64,000 nucleotides of DNA, taken from NCBI RefSeq assembly GCF_028680575.1, contig NZ_JAPCKI010000004.1, positions 372,001 through 436,000 of the forward strand, given 5' to 3'. Of this stretch, positions 35,827 to 43,716 are shown piece after piece (position 1 is the stretch's first letter; each line of letters starts with the position of its first letter). The notes beneath the pieces were generated by a model. That model saw only the letters and a program-made list of their open reading frames with translations, searched no databases and was not told the DNA's origin. The stretch comes from Acidovorax benzenivorans (lineage in GTDB: Bacteria > Pseudomonadota > Gammaproteobacteria > Burkholderiales > Burkholderiaceae_C). A program made the position numbers and the translations under genes.

Positions 35827-36099
35827 CTACCGCAGCGCCTTGCGTTGCTCGGTCTTGGCGTCGCGCTCAGCGATGCGCTGCTCCAGCCAAGCTTCAACCT
35901 CGTCAGCTACGAAGCCCACGCAGCGGGCGCCAATCTTGATGGGTTTGACAAAGAGATTTTCAGCAACCATGTTGTCGAGGGTGCCGTGGCTAATGTCGAG
36001 CATCTCGCATACCGCTGCCTTGCGGTGAATGCGGCGGTTTTTGGGTCTGCCTTTGGCCGCAATCGGGCCAAAAATCACGCTGCCAATGTCTGGGTTCAT
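35827..36099 (-). CDS. AlpA-like helix-turn-helix regulator
   Basis: 90-residue DNA-binding protein: RRIHRKAAVCEMLDISHGTL is the HTH start and KIGARCVGFVADEVEAWLEQ the conserved AlpA/excisionase wing and helix. AlpA-type proteins activate excision of P4-like elements or regulate their replication genes. It lies between the integrase and the replication genes on the same strand, as usual. Confidence 0.82.
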   Translation of the reverse strand: MNPDIGSVIFGPIAAKGRPKNRRIHRKAAVCEMLDISHGTLDNMVAENLFVKPIKIGARCVGFVADEVEAWLEQRIAERDAKTEQRKALR

Positions 36100-36182
36100 T
36101 TACGCTCCTTTGCGAAAAATTGAACCCCGATGATGATTTTCCGCCGCCAATACGGAAAGTGCTCTGCTTAGCTGAATGCCAA

Positions 36183-36746
36183 CTATTTGCTGGTTTCTTT
36201 TCCGAGGCCTGCCAGCCACTTTCGTACCGTCCCCGCTTCGGGTAGCTTCTCGGTGGGCTTCCCCTCGCGTTCAAGCACCACGTTCTCAGCGGTCTTCTTG
36301 TCCAGCCACTGATCCGCGAACGCGGATGCCGACCTCTTGCTGGTGTCCCTATGCCAAGCTTGTTGAACCTGAGCTTTGAGAGGGCCGTACCCACTCGCTT
36401 TTACCTTGCCACCTTTGCTAGTCTGACTGTGATGCTGAAGCTTCGATTTTCCGGTGAGCATCACCATTGCAATGAGTTCTGCTGACGGAGGATGTTGTCG
36501 CAGATGAGCCAGGAGGTCTTCAATCTCTCCGGTGTCACAGAGGCTCCACAACTCGTTTGCGGCGCCCTCGTTTTCCAGAAGCTTCAAGATTGTTGGTCGA
36601 GCGATGGCTATCGTACGAAAGCGAACGAGATAGTCAGAAAAATCGGTTGGAACAACGAAGGTGCGTTCTGCGAGGGCGCTGTCTGCCGACTCGGCCCTAC
36701 GCCGGAACTCTTGCCGATCAAAAGGAGGCTTAGGCTTTCTCTTCAT
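36183..36746 (-). CDS. Hypothetical protein next to the integrase
   Basis: 187-residue, charged protein with no family recognised. Short basic stretches occur at both ends (MKRKPKPPFDRQEFRRR; VRKWLAGLGKETSK), and the middle contains KLQHHSQTSKGGKVKASGYG. Its first 17 bases overlap the end of the integrase gene, so it is probably cotranscribed with it. Confidence 0.6.
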   Translation of the reverse strand: MKRKPKPPFDRQEFRRRAESADSALAERTFVVPTDFSDYLVRFRTIAIARPTILKLLENEGAANELWSLCDTGEIEDLLAHLRQHPPSAELIAMVMLTGKSKLQHHSQTSKGGKVKASGYGPLKAQVQQAWHRDTSKRSASAFADQWLDKKTAENVVLEREGKPTEKLPEAGTVRKWLAGLGKETSK

Positions 36747-37983
36747 TCGTGGTCTCGCCTGCGTCGGCGGTTTGTGCCAGGTATGCTGCCCACTCGTCCA
36801 TCAGCTTGCGCCGTTTTTCGACCATGTCGGATCGGTGATAGGCCCGGACGTATGCGTCTCCGACCACGTGGGAAAGGGCGACTTCAAGCATTTCGTGCTC
36901 GTAATGCGCAATTTCCGCACCCCAGGTCCGGAAGCTCGCGCGGAACCCATGCATGGTGAAGTCGTACCCCATCCGCCGCAGCAACTGCGTGAAAGTCATG
37001 TCGCTCAGCGCGTGACCTTGGAGGTTCCTGAAGATCAAGCCGGAATGAGGCGTATCGGACTTTCTGAGCTTCGCGGCCGCTTGAAGGACGCGCACTGCTG
37101 CATCTGACAGTGGAACCGTGTGCTCGCGGCCTGCTTTCATCCGTTCTTTCGGGATGGTCCAGCAGCGTGCATCCATGTCGATTTCCTCCCAGACTGCATT
37201 CCGCACCTCCCCCGATCTTGCGGCTGTGAGGACGATGAAAGCAAACGCCAGCTTCACCACGTCCCCAGAAGTGCTGCGAGACACTGCTAGGAGTAGCGCT
37301 CCTACTTCGGAGTACGGACAGGCCGCGTGGTGCTCTACCACCCGCTGCTTCGAGTTTTTTGGAAGAGATTTCTTGAGTTGGTCCCAGGCTTCGCTATCGA
37401 GGCCATCGCAGTACCCCATGGCCGCACCATGGTTGATGACGGTACGAATGCGCTGGAGAACCCGTGACGCTGTTTCCGCCTTTTCTTTCCAGATGGGCAG
37501 CAGAGCCGCGCGCATGTGCTCTCTTGTCACCTCGCCCACCGGCAGGTCGCCGAACTTAGGAAAGGCATACGTGGACAAGGTGTTGATCCACTGCGCGGCA
37601 TGCTTGGCGTTTTTCCAGTCGTCCTTGTTGGTTTCGTGGTACTCCTTCGCGCAATCGGAGAAGGTGATGCCCCTGCGTTTGGCCTCCAGTTGGGACGTCT
37701 GAAGCTTTGCTTTTTCTTCCCGGCGGTACTCGATAGGGTCGTGACCGTCAGCAAGGATTTGCCTGTACCGGCGTGTGCGCTCTCTCGCCTCCGCCAAACT
37801 GAAATCATCCAGAGAGCCCATTCCCATCTCTCTGGTCTTCTTGTTCAGGGTGTAGCGAAATATCCACGACCGCGATCCAGAGGCGCTAACTTGTAGGTAA
37901 AGTCCGTGGCCATCCAAGTAGTAGCCGGGCGGCTTATCTTTGGCTCTTACAGCGGGGTCGGTTAGCAATTTTTGCTTGGTCAC
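36730..37983 (-). CDS. P4-type tyrosine integrase of island 2
   Basis: 417-residue site-specific recombinase with a P4-like arm-binding domain (GHGLYLQVSASGSRSW, MGMGSLDDFSLAEARER), core-binding domain and catalytic domain: Arg in TAARSGEVRNAVW, HGFRASFRTWG, LSHVVGDAYVRAYHR with Tyr. It is clearly homologous to the integrase at 13573-14841, including the shared RMKAG(R/K)EHTVPLS stretch, which agrees with the identical repeat each one faces. It starts with GTG and lies 147 bases from the 17-bp tRNA-end copy. Confidence 0.92.
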   Translation of the reverse strand: MTKQKLLTDPAVRAKDKPPGYYLDGHGLYLQVSASGSRSWIFRYTLNKKTREMGMGSLDDFSLAEARERTRRYRQILADGHDPIEYRREEKAKLQTSQLEAKRRGITFSDCAKEYHETNKDDWKNAKHAAQWINTLSTYAFPKFGDLPVGEVTREHMRAALLPIWKEKAETASRVLQRIRTVINHGAAMGYCDGLDSEAWDQLKKSLPKNSKQRVVEHHAACPYSEVGALLLAVSRSTSGDVVKLAFAFIVLTAARSGEVRNAVWEEIDMDARCWTIPKERMKAGREHTVPLSDAAVRVLQAAAKLRKSDTPHSGLIFRNLQGHALSDMTFTQLLRRMGYDFTMHGFRASFRTWGAEIAHYEHEMLEVALSHVVGDAYVRAYHRSDMVEKRRKLMDEWAAYLAQTADAGETTNEEKA

Positions 37984-38129
37984 CGTACAATCTTACCCCC
38001 ATTTTATTTTTTGCTCAAACAATCTCTTTGAGTCGAAATGAGGTTGTAGAAAGACGCCGGAATGGCGTAAACACTTGGCTTCTGAGCCACTCTAGTAGTT
38101 CTTGAGGTTCTTTGGCGGTTTTTCCATAC

Positions 38130-38146
38130 AGACGCCCTCTCCGCCA
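38130..38146 (+). other. Attachment-site copy: tRNA-Ser 3'-end repeat (island 2 / chromosome junction)
   Basis: AGACGCCCTCTCCGCCA, identical to 15026-15042 and preceded by a different base. It has the acceptor strand, discriminator and CCA of a tRNA-Ser and marks the right end of island 2. The intact tRNA is expected left of the window. Confidence 0.72.
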
Positions 38147-38152
38147 CATATC

Positions 38153-38184
38153 AACCCAGGTGATTTCGGTCACCTGGGTTTTTT
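38153..38184 (+). terminator. Strong intrinsic terminator, probably of the original tRNA-Ser gene
   Basis: AACCCAGGTGA (38153-38163), loop TTTCGG, TCACCTGGGTT (38170-38180), then a T-run. The 11-bp stem is perfect. Its place 7 bases after the tRNA-end copy fits the native terminator of the targeted tRNA gene. Confidence 0.88.
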
Positions 38185-38602
38185 GTTGTTTGGCTGCTTT
38201 TTGTACGTCAGTGCGCCACGGCTGCGCGCTGAACATCGCCGACTGGGCGCTCTGCTCGGTGTGTCGTCGATGAACTCTCCCTAAGAATCTATTCAATGTC
38301 TTTTCGGGGATCGCATTGGAGTGCACTCAGGATGAGTGGATGCTTCGGATGCGCCGCGTGGGCTCGTGCCCATACAAGCAGCCAGGGCGCAAAAGCTCCC
38401 CTCACCGGAGCGCGGCGCCACGAAGGTTTCCGGCAGGTTTGTAAAGGCAACAGGCCGTAACAGTTGCCCATGGAGCCCTGGTATGGCACTTGTCTTACAC
38501 ACGGAACTGCGGCACTTTGTTGAAATCCTAGCCAGTAGCCATTGAGGTTGCGCTGGGAGGTCATTGCGACCCCTCACCCTTTTTGCTGAAAAGGACTTCA
38601 CC
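38185..38602. other. Intergenic region at the chromosome side of the island
   Basis: About 420 bases. Frames of 90-150 codons run on the minus strand but show no known family. I see no RNA gene I can name. The last bases contain AAAAGGA, the ribosome site of the next small gene. Confidence 0.35.
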
Positions 38603-38788
38603 ATGAAACGCCATTCCTTACCGCCGGGAGCGCGCGCGTTGATAGCGTTCATCGGGACCGTGGTGCTGGCAGTGCTGGCAGCGGTGTCGTCATTGATGCC
38701 GGACGTGGCCGTGCAGTCTGTGGATTCGATGTCGCACGGGCTCACGGGGCTGGATCAGATTTTGTCTTCCAGCTTTCTGGACCGCTGA
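38603..38788 (+). CDS. Small single-span membrane protein
   Basis: 61 residues: a basic start MKRHSLPPGARALIAF and a hydrophobic segment of about 20 residues (IGTVVLAVLAAVSSLMPDVA), then a polar tail. The ATG at 38603 follows AAAAGGA with a good spacing. It could be a secreted or inner-membrane peptide. No family recognised; the call rests on ribosome site and composition. Confidence 0.5.
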   Translation: MKRHSLPPGARALIAFIGTVVLAVLAAVSSLMPDVAVQSVDSMSHGLTGLDQILSSSFLDR

Positions 38789-38934
38789 GCAGTGATGTGC
38801 GCCAAATTGATGGGTGATGCGCTGCAGCGCGTGCAGGGCCAAACAGCAACACATTAGCAAAAAGCATAGCATCAGAGTACCATTCGACGCTGCACACCGG
38901 GTTTTTCGGTGGCATTCTGGAATGGAGGACGATC

Positions 38935-39312
38935 GTGACCACACGTTTTCGCATCTCTGCAAACCGTTTCTTCTGGATTTTTCACCCCAAGTCCTGGGGT
39001 TCGATGGTATTGCTAGCCACCGTGGTGGGCTGCTCCAGCCCCCGTGACAACGCCCTGGATGAGTTCTCGCGCTGGTACGACGGTGCCAGGGCCCAGGCCC
39101 AGGCAGGCGCCATGAGCTGGAGCGAGCTGTACAAGCAAAGCTTCGACCGCCTGACCGCCCTGCCGCCCTCGTTGCAACAGGACACCCGACTCGAAAACAC
39201 CGTGCTGCTGCTGTCCGTAGCACGCAAGCTGGAGTCCAACGAAATCAGCCCCCAGCAATTCGCCATGGAGCGTGACGACATCGAGACCCAGTTGCAAGCG
39301 CGCCTGCGCTGA
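38935..39312 (+). CDS. Small lipoprotein
   Basis: 125 residues starting with GTG, preceded by TGGAGGA at good distance. A membrane segment MVLLATVVGC (about residues 24-33) ends in a lipobox Cys, so it is likely lipid-anchored, although the N-terminal region before it is long. The rest is helical and polar (WYDGARAQAQAGAMSWSELY). Function unknown. Confidence 0.6.
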   Translation: MTTRFRISANRFFWIFHPKSWGSMVLLATVVGCSSPRDNALDEFSRWYDGARAQAQAGAMSWSELYKQSFDRLTALPPSLQQDTRLENTVLLLSVARKLESNEISPQQFAMERDDIETQLQARLR

Positions 39313-39449
39313 TGAAGCCACAAGCGGCGGCAAAGAGCACGCCTGCGGCGCTGAAATGACCGCAGACGCGGTGGCCGAACCAGCCTGAGCGACCTATTGC
39401 GCTCGCCGCCGCTCAGCTCCCCGCCCCCTCCTTGGTGTGGTGTTGCGCA

Positions 39450-40139
39450 CTAGCGAGGCAGAGCCCCCGACTGCTCCACCACCCCCACACGGCGGCGCAG
39501 CGCACTGGCTGCAGCGGTGTCCCCGGCAGCTTCTGCCCGTTGCACCTGCAGCAGCAACCACGCCATCAGTGGCCTGCGCCAACCTTGTGCCGATGCGGTA
39601 TCGGTGGCTGTGGCGATGACTGTGGGGCTGGCGCGCCCCGTCTGCAACAGCACGCCCGCCGCCACCAAGCGCGAGAGTGGGTCGGTGATGCCTGCCAGGC
39701 TGGCTGCATCCCCTGACGTTGCCACTGCACGCTGCGCCGGGGGCAGCAGCGTCACCTGGGCGGTTTGGGCACGGCCCGCCAGATAGTCGGCGTAGGCCTG
39801 CTCGGGCGCGGCGGCGTCGGCACGCAACGCCTCAAAGCGCTCGCACGGTTCGGTGACCAGACTGGCCACCTGGGCGGCGCAGCGCATCAGCTCCAGGCGC
39901 GCCAGCAGATCAGGGCGACCCGTGCGGGCGACTTCGGCGCGGGCCCGGTCCCATTCGAGCTTCTCCACGCGCGCATTGCCTGACAGGTAGGCCTCGATGG
40001 CCTTCTGGGACGCGCCCTGGGCGTTCATCTGCCAGTCAGGCACCGAGGGATGGCTGGAGCATGCAGCCAACACGCAGGCACAGCCGATTGACAAGAGCCG
40101 CAACACAAACCGCGAGCGAAATGGAGCAGATGGGTTCAT
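39450..40139 (-). CDS. Lipoprotein cotranscribed with the MCE protein gene
   Basis: 229 residues with a lipoprotein signal (LLSIGCACVLAACSS, Cys about 27). The mature part is alanine-rich and helical, with no named domain. Its start overlaps the end of the MlaD-like gene by four bases, so the two are coupled and it may be the outer-membrane or periplasmic partner of that transport system. Confidence 0.75.
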   Translation of the reverse strand: MNPSAPFRSRFVLRLLSIGCACVLAACSSHPSVPDWQMNAQGASQKAIEAYLSGNARVEKLEWDRARAEVARTGRPDLLARLELMRCAAQVASLVTEPCERFEALRADAAAPEQAYADYLAGRAQTAQVTLLPPAQRAVATSGDAASLAGITDPLSRLVAAGVLLQTGRASPTVIATATDTASAQGWRRPLMAWLLLQVQRAEAAGDTAAASALRRRVGVVEQSGALPR

Positions 40140-41161
40140 GGCAGCTTCAGCTCCGTATCACGTGCAAAGGGCCATTTGCGGTTGATCTCGTTGACCAGGC
40201 TTTCCACCTTGCGCAGGTTGCTTTCCACCTCGGCGCGCAGCGCACCCAGGTCCGTGGTGGCTTCGCGTGCATTGGCGCCGATGGCCTGGGCCTCCACCAG
40301 CACCGCGTCCACCTTCTTGAGGCTGGTGCGGGTATCGGCCAGCAAGCCATTGAGTTGGGCCACGGTAGCGCGGACTTCGGGCACCAACGCATCCTTGTTG
40401 CCCTCGCTGCCAAACACCTGTTTGTCAGCGCGAGCGGCCATGCCGTCCAGCCGCGCCAGCAGCGCGTTGGTGCGCTCCAGGGTGGCCACAATCTTCTTCG
40501 CGTCGGCTTCGTTACCCATCAACACGCCCAGCGCGCCGCCGGGGCCGTTGAGACGCTCGGTGAGGGCCTTGACGTTGGTCAGGGTGTTGCCCAGCGCGGC
40601 ATCTGGCGATGTCAGGGCGTTCAGGTTGGTGAGCAGCTCGCGCGCCGTGGCCATGAGCTGCGGGATCTCCGCCGTCGCATCGCCGCGCAACACCGGCCGC
40701 ACGGCACCATCAGGCAGCGCAGGGTCGGTGAGGATGCCAGAGTAGGCCCGGATGTTGGTGCCCCCCACCAGGCCGCGTACCAGCGTAAACACGCTGGACT
40801 CGCGCAGCCAGTGCGCGTCCTTGCGCGGCACATCCACCAGGATGCGGGCATTGCCCGATTCGGCCAGCTCAATGCGCCGCACGCGGCCGATGGGAAAGCC
40901 CGAGAACGTCATGTCCATGCCCACCACCACGCCTTCGGAGTCGTCGGCCGTCAGCACCAGCGTTTGCGTGGACTCAAACGCGCCCCGCGCATACAGCAGG
41001 TACAGGCCCGAGCCCACGATGAGGGCCAGCGTGAACAACAGCAGCGCGGCAGCCTTGAGTTCCAGATAGGCCACCGGGCGCAGGGTCTCGACCGGAGGCG
41101 CGTCGACCCCGGCGGGGGGCGCGGCGGGGCCATGCGATGGGGGAGGAGGATGGTCGTTCAT
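40136..41161 (-). CDS. MlaD-like MCE-domain protein
   Basis: 341 residues. A proline-rich cytoplasmic start, one transmembrane helix (about 37-58, ALLLFTLALIVGSGLYLLY), then an MCE/MlaD domain (VVVGMDMTFSGFPIGRVRRIEL, residues about 78-150) and a long helical tail. MCE proteins form hexameric channels for lipid transport across the periplasm with an ABC permease. The permease gene lies 40 bases upstream on the same strand. Confidence 0.87.
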   Translation of the reverse strand: MNDHPPPPSHGPAAPPAGVDAPPVETLRPVAYLELKAAALLLFTLALIVGSGLYLLYARGAFESTQTLVLTADDSEGVVVGMDMTFSGFPIGRVRRIELAESGNARILVDVPRKDAHWLRESSVFTLVRGLVGGTNIRAYSGILTDPALPDGAVRPVLRGDATAEIPQLMATARELLTNLNALTSPDAALGNTLTNVKALTERLNGPGGALGVLMGNEADAKKIVATLERTNALLARLDGMAARADKQVFGSEGNKDALVPEVRATVAQLNGLLADTRTSLKKVDAVLVEAQAIGANAREATTDLGALRAEVESNLRKVESLVNEINRKWPFARDTELKLP

Positions 41162-41201
41162 GTCGTGGGTTTATGCGGGTGGGTTCGACCGGCGCGGGCC
41201 G

Positions 41202-42002
41202 TCAGTAGTAGTTGCCCATGAGCGAGGCCACCTCGATCAGCAGCAGCACCGCAAACATGCGGGCCAGGCCGCCCAGTTCCGAGTCGGGCTGGGTGCGTTC
41301 GCCGCTGTCATACAGCCCGGCAGCCATGGGGATCAGCGCCACGGCCAAGCTGAAGAATAAGGTCTTGAGCACAAACACCATGGTCACGCTGGGCGAAAAC
41401 ACCTGGCCGAACATGCGCGTGTAGCTCGGCAGCCCCGCCATGTTGAAGCCGTACACCCCCAGGTACGCCAGCACCAGCGCCACCACGCAACTGAGCGCAG
41501 CCAGCGTGACGCAGGCAAACACCCCGGCAATCACGCGGGGCAGCAGTTCGATGCGCACCGGGTCGGAGCCCTGGCGGCGCAGCGCCTCGAACCGGCCCGT
41601 AAGCCGCAGGTGCGCCAGTTGCGAGCCGTTGGGAATGGTGCAGCGCATGGCCACAAACAAGGCGGCTGTGAGCGGGATGAGCTCCAGCACCAGCACGCGG
41701 ATCACCATCTCCAGCGCATAGCGCGACAGCCCGTAGCTCAGCGCCGTGACCACCACAATGCGCGTGAGCACCAGGCTGATGAGCGCCGCCAGCACCGTGA
41801 AGCCCAGCAGCACCGGCGCGGTGTCCAGATACAGGTGCCGGGCCAGCGCGCGGCGGGTGCCCTTGCCGTAGCTGGACGGCGACAACACCAGCACCAGCAC
41901 CACCGCGCCCAGGTACAGGATGCGCCACCAGGCCACCGCCCAGCGCCGCGCCGTGTTCCACACACGTTCGGGCAGGGTGAGGCCGGGAAGGCGCGAGATC
42001 AT
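41202..42002 (-). CDS. MlaE-like ABC permease
   Basis: 266-residue inner-membrane protein with about five to six transmembrane helices and the MlaE-family region (ALEMVIRVLVLELIPLTAAL, then GQVFSPSVTMVFVLKTLFFS). It should pair with the MlaD-like protein in lipid transport. The ATG at 42002 was chosen; an in-frame upstream start adds a non-membrane, proline-rich stretch. No ABC ATPase gene is found in the window on either side. Confidence 0.85.
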   Translation of the reverse strand: MISRLPGLTLPERVWNTARRWAVAWWRILYLGAVVLVLVLSPSSYGKGTRRALARHLYLDTAPVLLGFTVLAALISLVLTRIVVVTALSYGLSRYALEMVIRVLVLELIPLTAALFVAMRCTIPNGSQLAHLRLTGRFEALRRQGSDPVRIELLPRVIAGVFACVTLAALSCVVALVLAYLGVYGFNMAGLPSYTRMFGQVFSPSVTMVFVLKTLFFSLAVALIPMAAGLYDSGERTQPDSELGGLARMFAVLLLIEVASLMGNYY

Positions 42003-42060
42003 GGGCGGATCATAGCGGGGGCATGCACCAGGGCAGCCCATGGCGAGTTTCTGGAGCTAT

Positions 42061-42120
42061 TTGGGCCATTTTCGGGCGGTAGCGCTACAAACATATGCCC
42101 AAGCAGCTATCAATTAGATA
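42061..42120 (-). repeat. Dispersed Comamonadaceae-type intergenic repeat, copy A
   Basis: Read on the minus strand it contains AATTGATAGCTGCTTGGGC, then GTAGCGCTACCGCCCGAAAA. It shares the core TAGCTGCTTG and AGCGCTA words with copies at 43501-43560 and 52034-52093. Confidence 0.7.
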
Positions 42121-42158
42121 GCAAATAATCGCGCACAGCCACATCGCACAACAACTGC

Positions 42159-42623
42159 TCACACATGCCGCTTGCCCAGGCTGGCAGTGGCGACCAAGCC
42201 TACGGGCTGCGCGTCGGCACGCGCATGCAGCGCTTCGATGATGTGGCAGGTGGCATCCGACCCGTCGCAGCGGCTGCGCAGCGCCTGCAGGTCGGCCTCC
42301 AGCGCTTGCAGCTCGGCCAGACGGGTACGCACGTGCAGCAAGTGCTCATCCAGCGTGTCGCAGGCGGCATGGCAGTCCGTCTTGTTGTCCCAGTCCAGAG
42401 CCAGCAGGGTTCTGACCTCGTCCAGCGACATGTCCATGGCGCGGCACAAGCGGATGAAGCGCAGCTGGTGCACATCGGCACTGTTGTACAAACGGTAGCT
42501 GTTTTCGCCGCGCACACCGGGCGGCAGCAGCCCTTCTTTCTCGTAATAGCGGATGTTGGCGGGCGACACCCCGGACTGCTGGGCGGCCTCGCCAATGCGG
42601 AACTGTGCGGCGTGGTGATCCAT
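42159..42623 (-). CDS. MerR-family metal-responsive regulator (CadR/PbrR type)
   Basis: 154 residues. The N-terminal MerR HTH (FRIGEAAQQSGVSPANIRYY) is followed by the dimer helix and a metal-binding end with Cys in TDCHAACDTLDEH and RSRCDGSDATCHIIEAL, like Cd/Pb sensors. The ATG at 42623 was preferred to one at 42638 because the operator (42631-42651) would otherwise lie inside the coding region. It is divergent from a cation exporter gene, its probable target. Confidence 0.85.
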   Translation of the reverse strand: MDHHAAQFRIGEAAQQSGVSPANIRYYEKEGLLPPGVRGENSYRLYNSADVHQLRFIRLCRAMDMSLDEVRTLLALDWDNKTDCHAACDTLDEHLLHVRTRLAELQALEADLQALRSRCDGSDATCHIIEALHARADAQPVGLVATASLGKRHV

Positions 42624-42627
42624 GGGC

Positions 42628-42656
42628 TTGACCTTCAAGTGACTTCAAGGTATCCA
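42628..42656 (+). promoter_or_regulatory. MerR-type operator/promoter of the cation exporter
   Basis: ACCTTCAAGTGACTTCAAGGT (42631-42651) is a near-perfect dyad of the MerR type (outer arms ACCTT/AAGGT). It overlaps TTGACC (42628-42633), a good -35 for the exporter gene, and a weak -10 follows (TATCCA or TCCAAT, spacing 17-19). This is the usual twisted-spacer layout. Confidence 0.7.
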
Positions 42657-42696
42657 ATGATGCCATCGCTTTCAAAAAACACCAGGAGAAATAACG

Positions 42697-43359
42697 ATGT
42701 CTGCCCATTGCCACCACGACCACTGCGCCTCCGACAACGACGCCACCGCCACAGCCACCGCAGACCCACGCTACCGCCGCATTCTGTGGGCAGCGCTCAT
42801 CGTCAACGCCGCCATGTTTGTGGTGGAACTTGGCGCAGGCACCCGGTCGGGCTCTGCATCGCTGCTGGCCGATGCCATCGATTTTCTGGGTGATGCCGCC
42901 AACTACGGCCTGTCGCTGTGGGTGCTGGCCATGGCCCTCACCTGGCGCGCACGCGCCGCCCTGGTCAAAGGGGCCAGCATGCTGGCGTTTGGTGTGTTCG
43001 TGATCGGGCGCGTGGCCTGGGGCGCGTGGCAAGGCATCCCGCCAGAGCCGATCACCATGGGCAGCGTGGGCCTGCTGGCGCTGGCGGCCAACCTGGGCGT
43101 GGCCGCCCTGCTCTATGCCTACCGGGAGGGCGACGCCAACATGCGCGGCGTGTGGCTGTGCACCCGCAACGATGCCCTGGGCAATCTGGCGGTGATGGGG
43201 GCAGCCCTCGGCGTGTTGGGCACAGGCACCGCCTGGCCCGATCTGGCGGTGGCCGCCATCATGGCGGGCCTGGCCATCAGCGGCGGCTGGAGCGTGATCC
43301 GCCATGCGCAGCAGGAGCTGGCCGGCACCGCAGCCGCGCCCACAGCGCACGGGCATTGA
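42697..43359 (+). CDS. Cation diffusion facilitator-type metal exporter
   Basis: 220-residue membrane protein with about six transmembrane helices, a histidine-rich start (SAHCHHDHCASDND) and a His tail (TAHGH). The metal-site helix SLLADAIDFLGDAANYGLSL carries the paired acidic residues of the CDF family; the second site lies in NDALGNLAVMG. It lacks the usual C-terminal cytoplasmic domain. Control by the divergent MerR protein suggests export of Cd, Zn or Pb. Confidence 0.82.
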   Translation: MSAHCHHDHCASDNDATATATADPRYRRILWAALIVNAAMFVVELGAGTRSGSASLLADAIDFLGDAANYGLSLWVLAMALTWRARAALVKGASMLAFGVFVIGRVAWGAWQGIPPEPITMGSVGLLALAANLGVAALLYAYREGDANMRGVWLCTRNDALGNLAVMGAALGVLGTGTAWPDLAVAAIMAGLAISGGWSVIRHAQQELAGTAAAPTAHGH

Positions 43360-43500
43360 ACGACGTGCATGCGCGTGCGCCTGCCCCGCCTTTGCATTGG
43401 CGGTCGCACACGGACATACTGCGTTACGCACAACAGTTGCCCGACCTGCGCGACGCCAGGGCCGGGTGAGTGCGCTGTGACGCTGCGAGCCCGTCTGCAC

Positions 43501-43560
43501 CAAAAATATGACCAAAACTGGCAATAGCGCTTTATCCATAAGCGCAAGCAGCTATCAATT
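43501..43560 (-). repeat. Dispersed Comamonadaceae-type intergenic repeat, copy B
   Basis: On the minus strand it reads AATTGATAGCTGCTTGCGC, then TTATGGATAAAGCGCTATTG and CCAGTTTTGGTCAT. It aligns almost base for base with copy C at 52034-52093. Confidence 0.8.
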
Positions 43561-43716
43561 CAGGAGTATTTGCATACCAACGCGCTGCAGCAGGCCGTCG
43601 GCAACTTGACGCACAGCAAGCCGGGCATGGGGCCTGCGTGGTCCAATCTGCCGCTTGCGCGTGTCCGTTTGCCCAGGGGGCGCCGCGCACAGCCTTCACC
43701 TCCCTGCACTTTGCCC

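Noticed and set aside
38289-38745. Minus-strand frames at the chromosome side of island 2
   Set aside because: No family, and they overlap the small plus-strand gene that has a good ribosome site.
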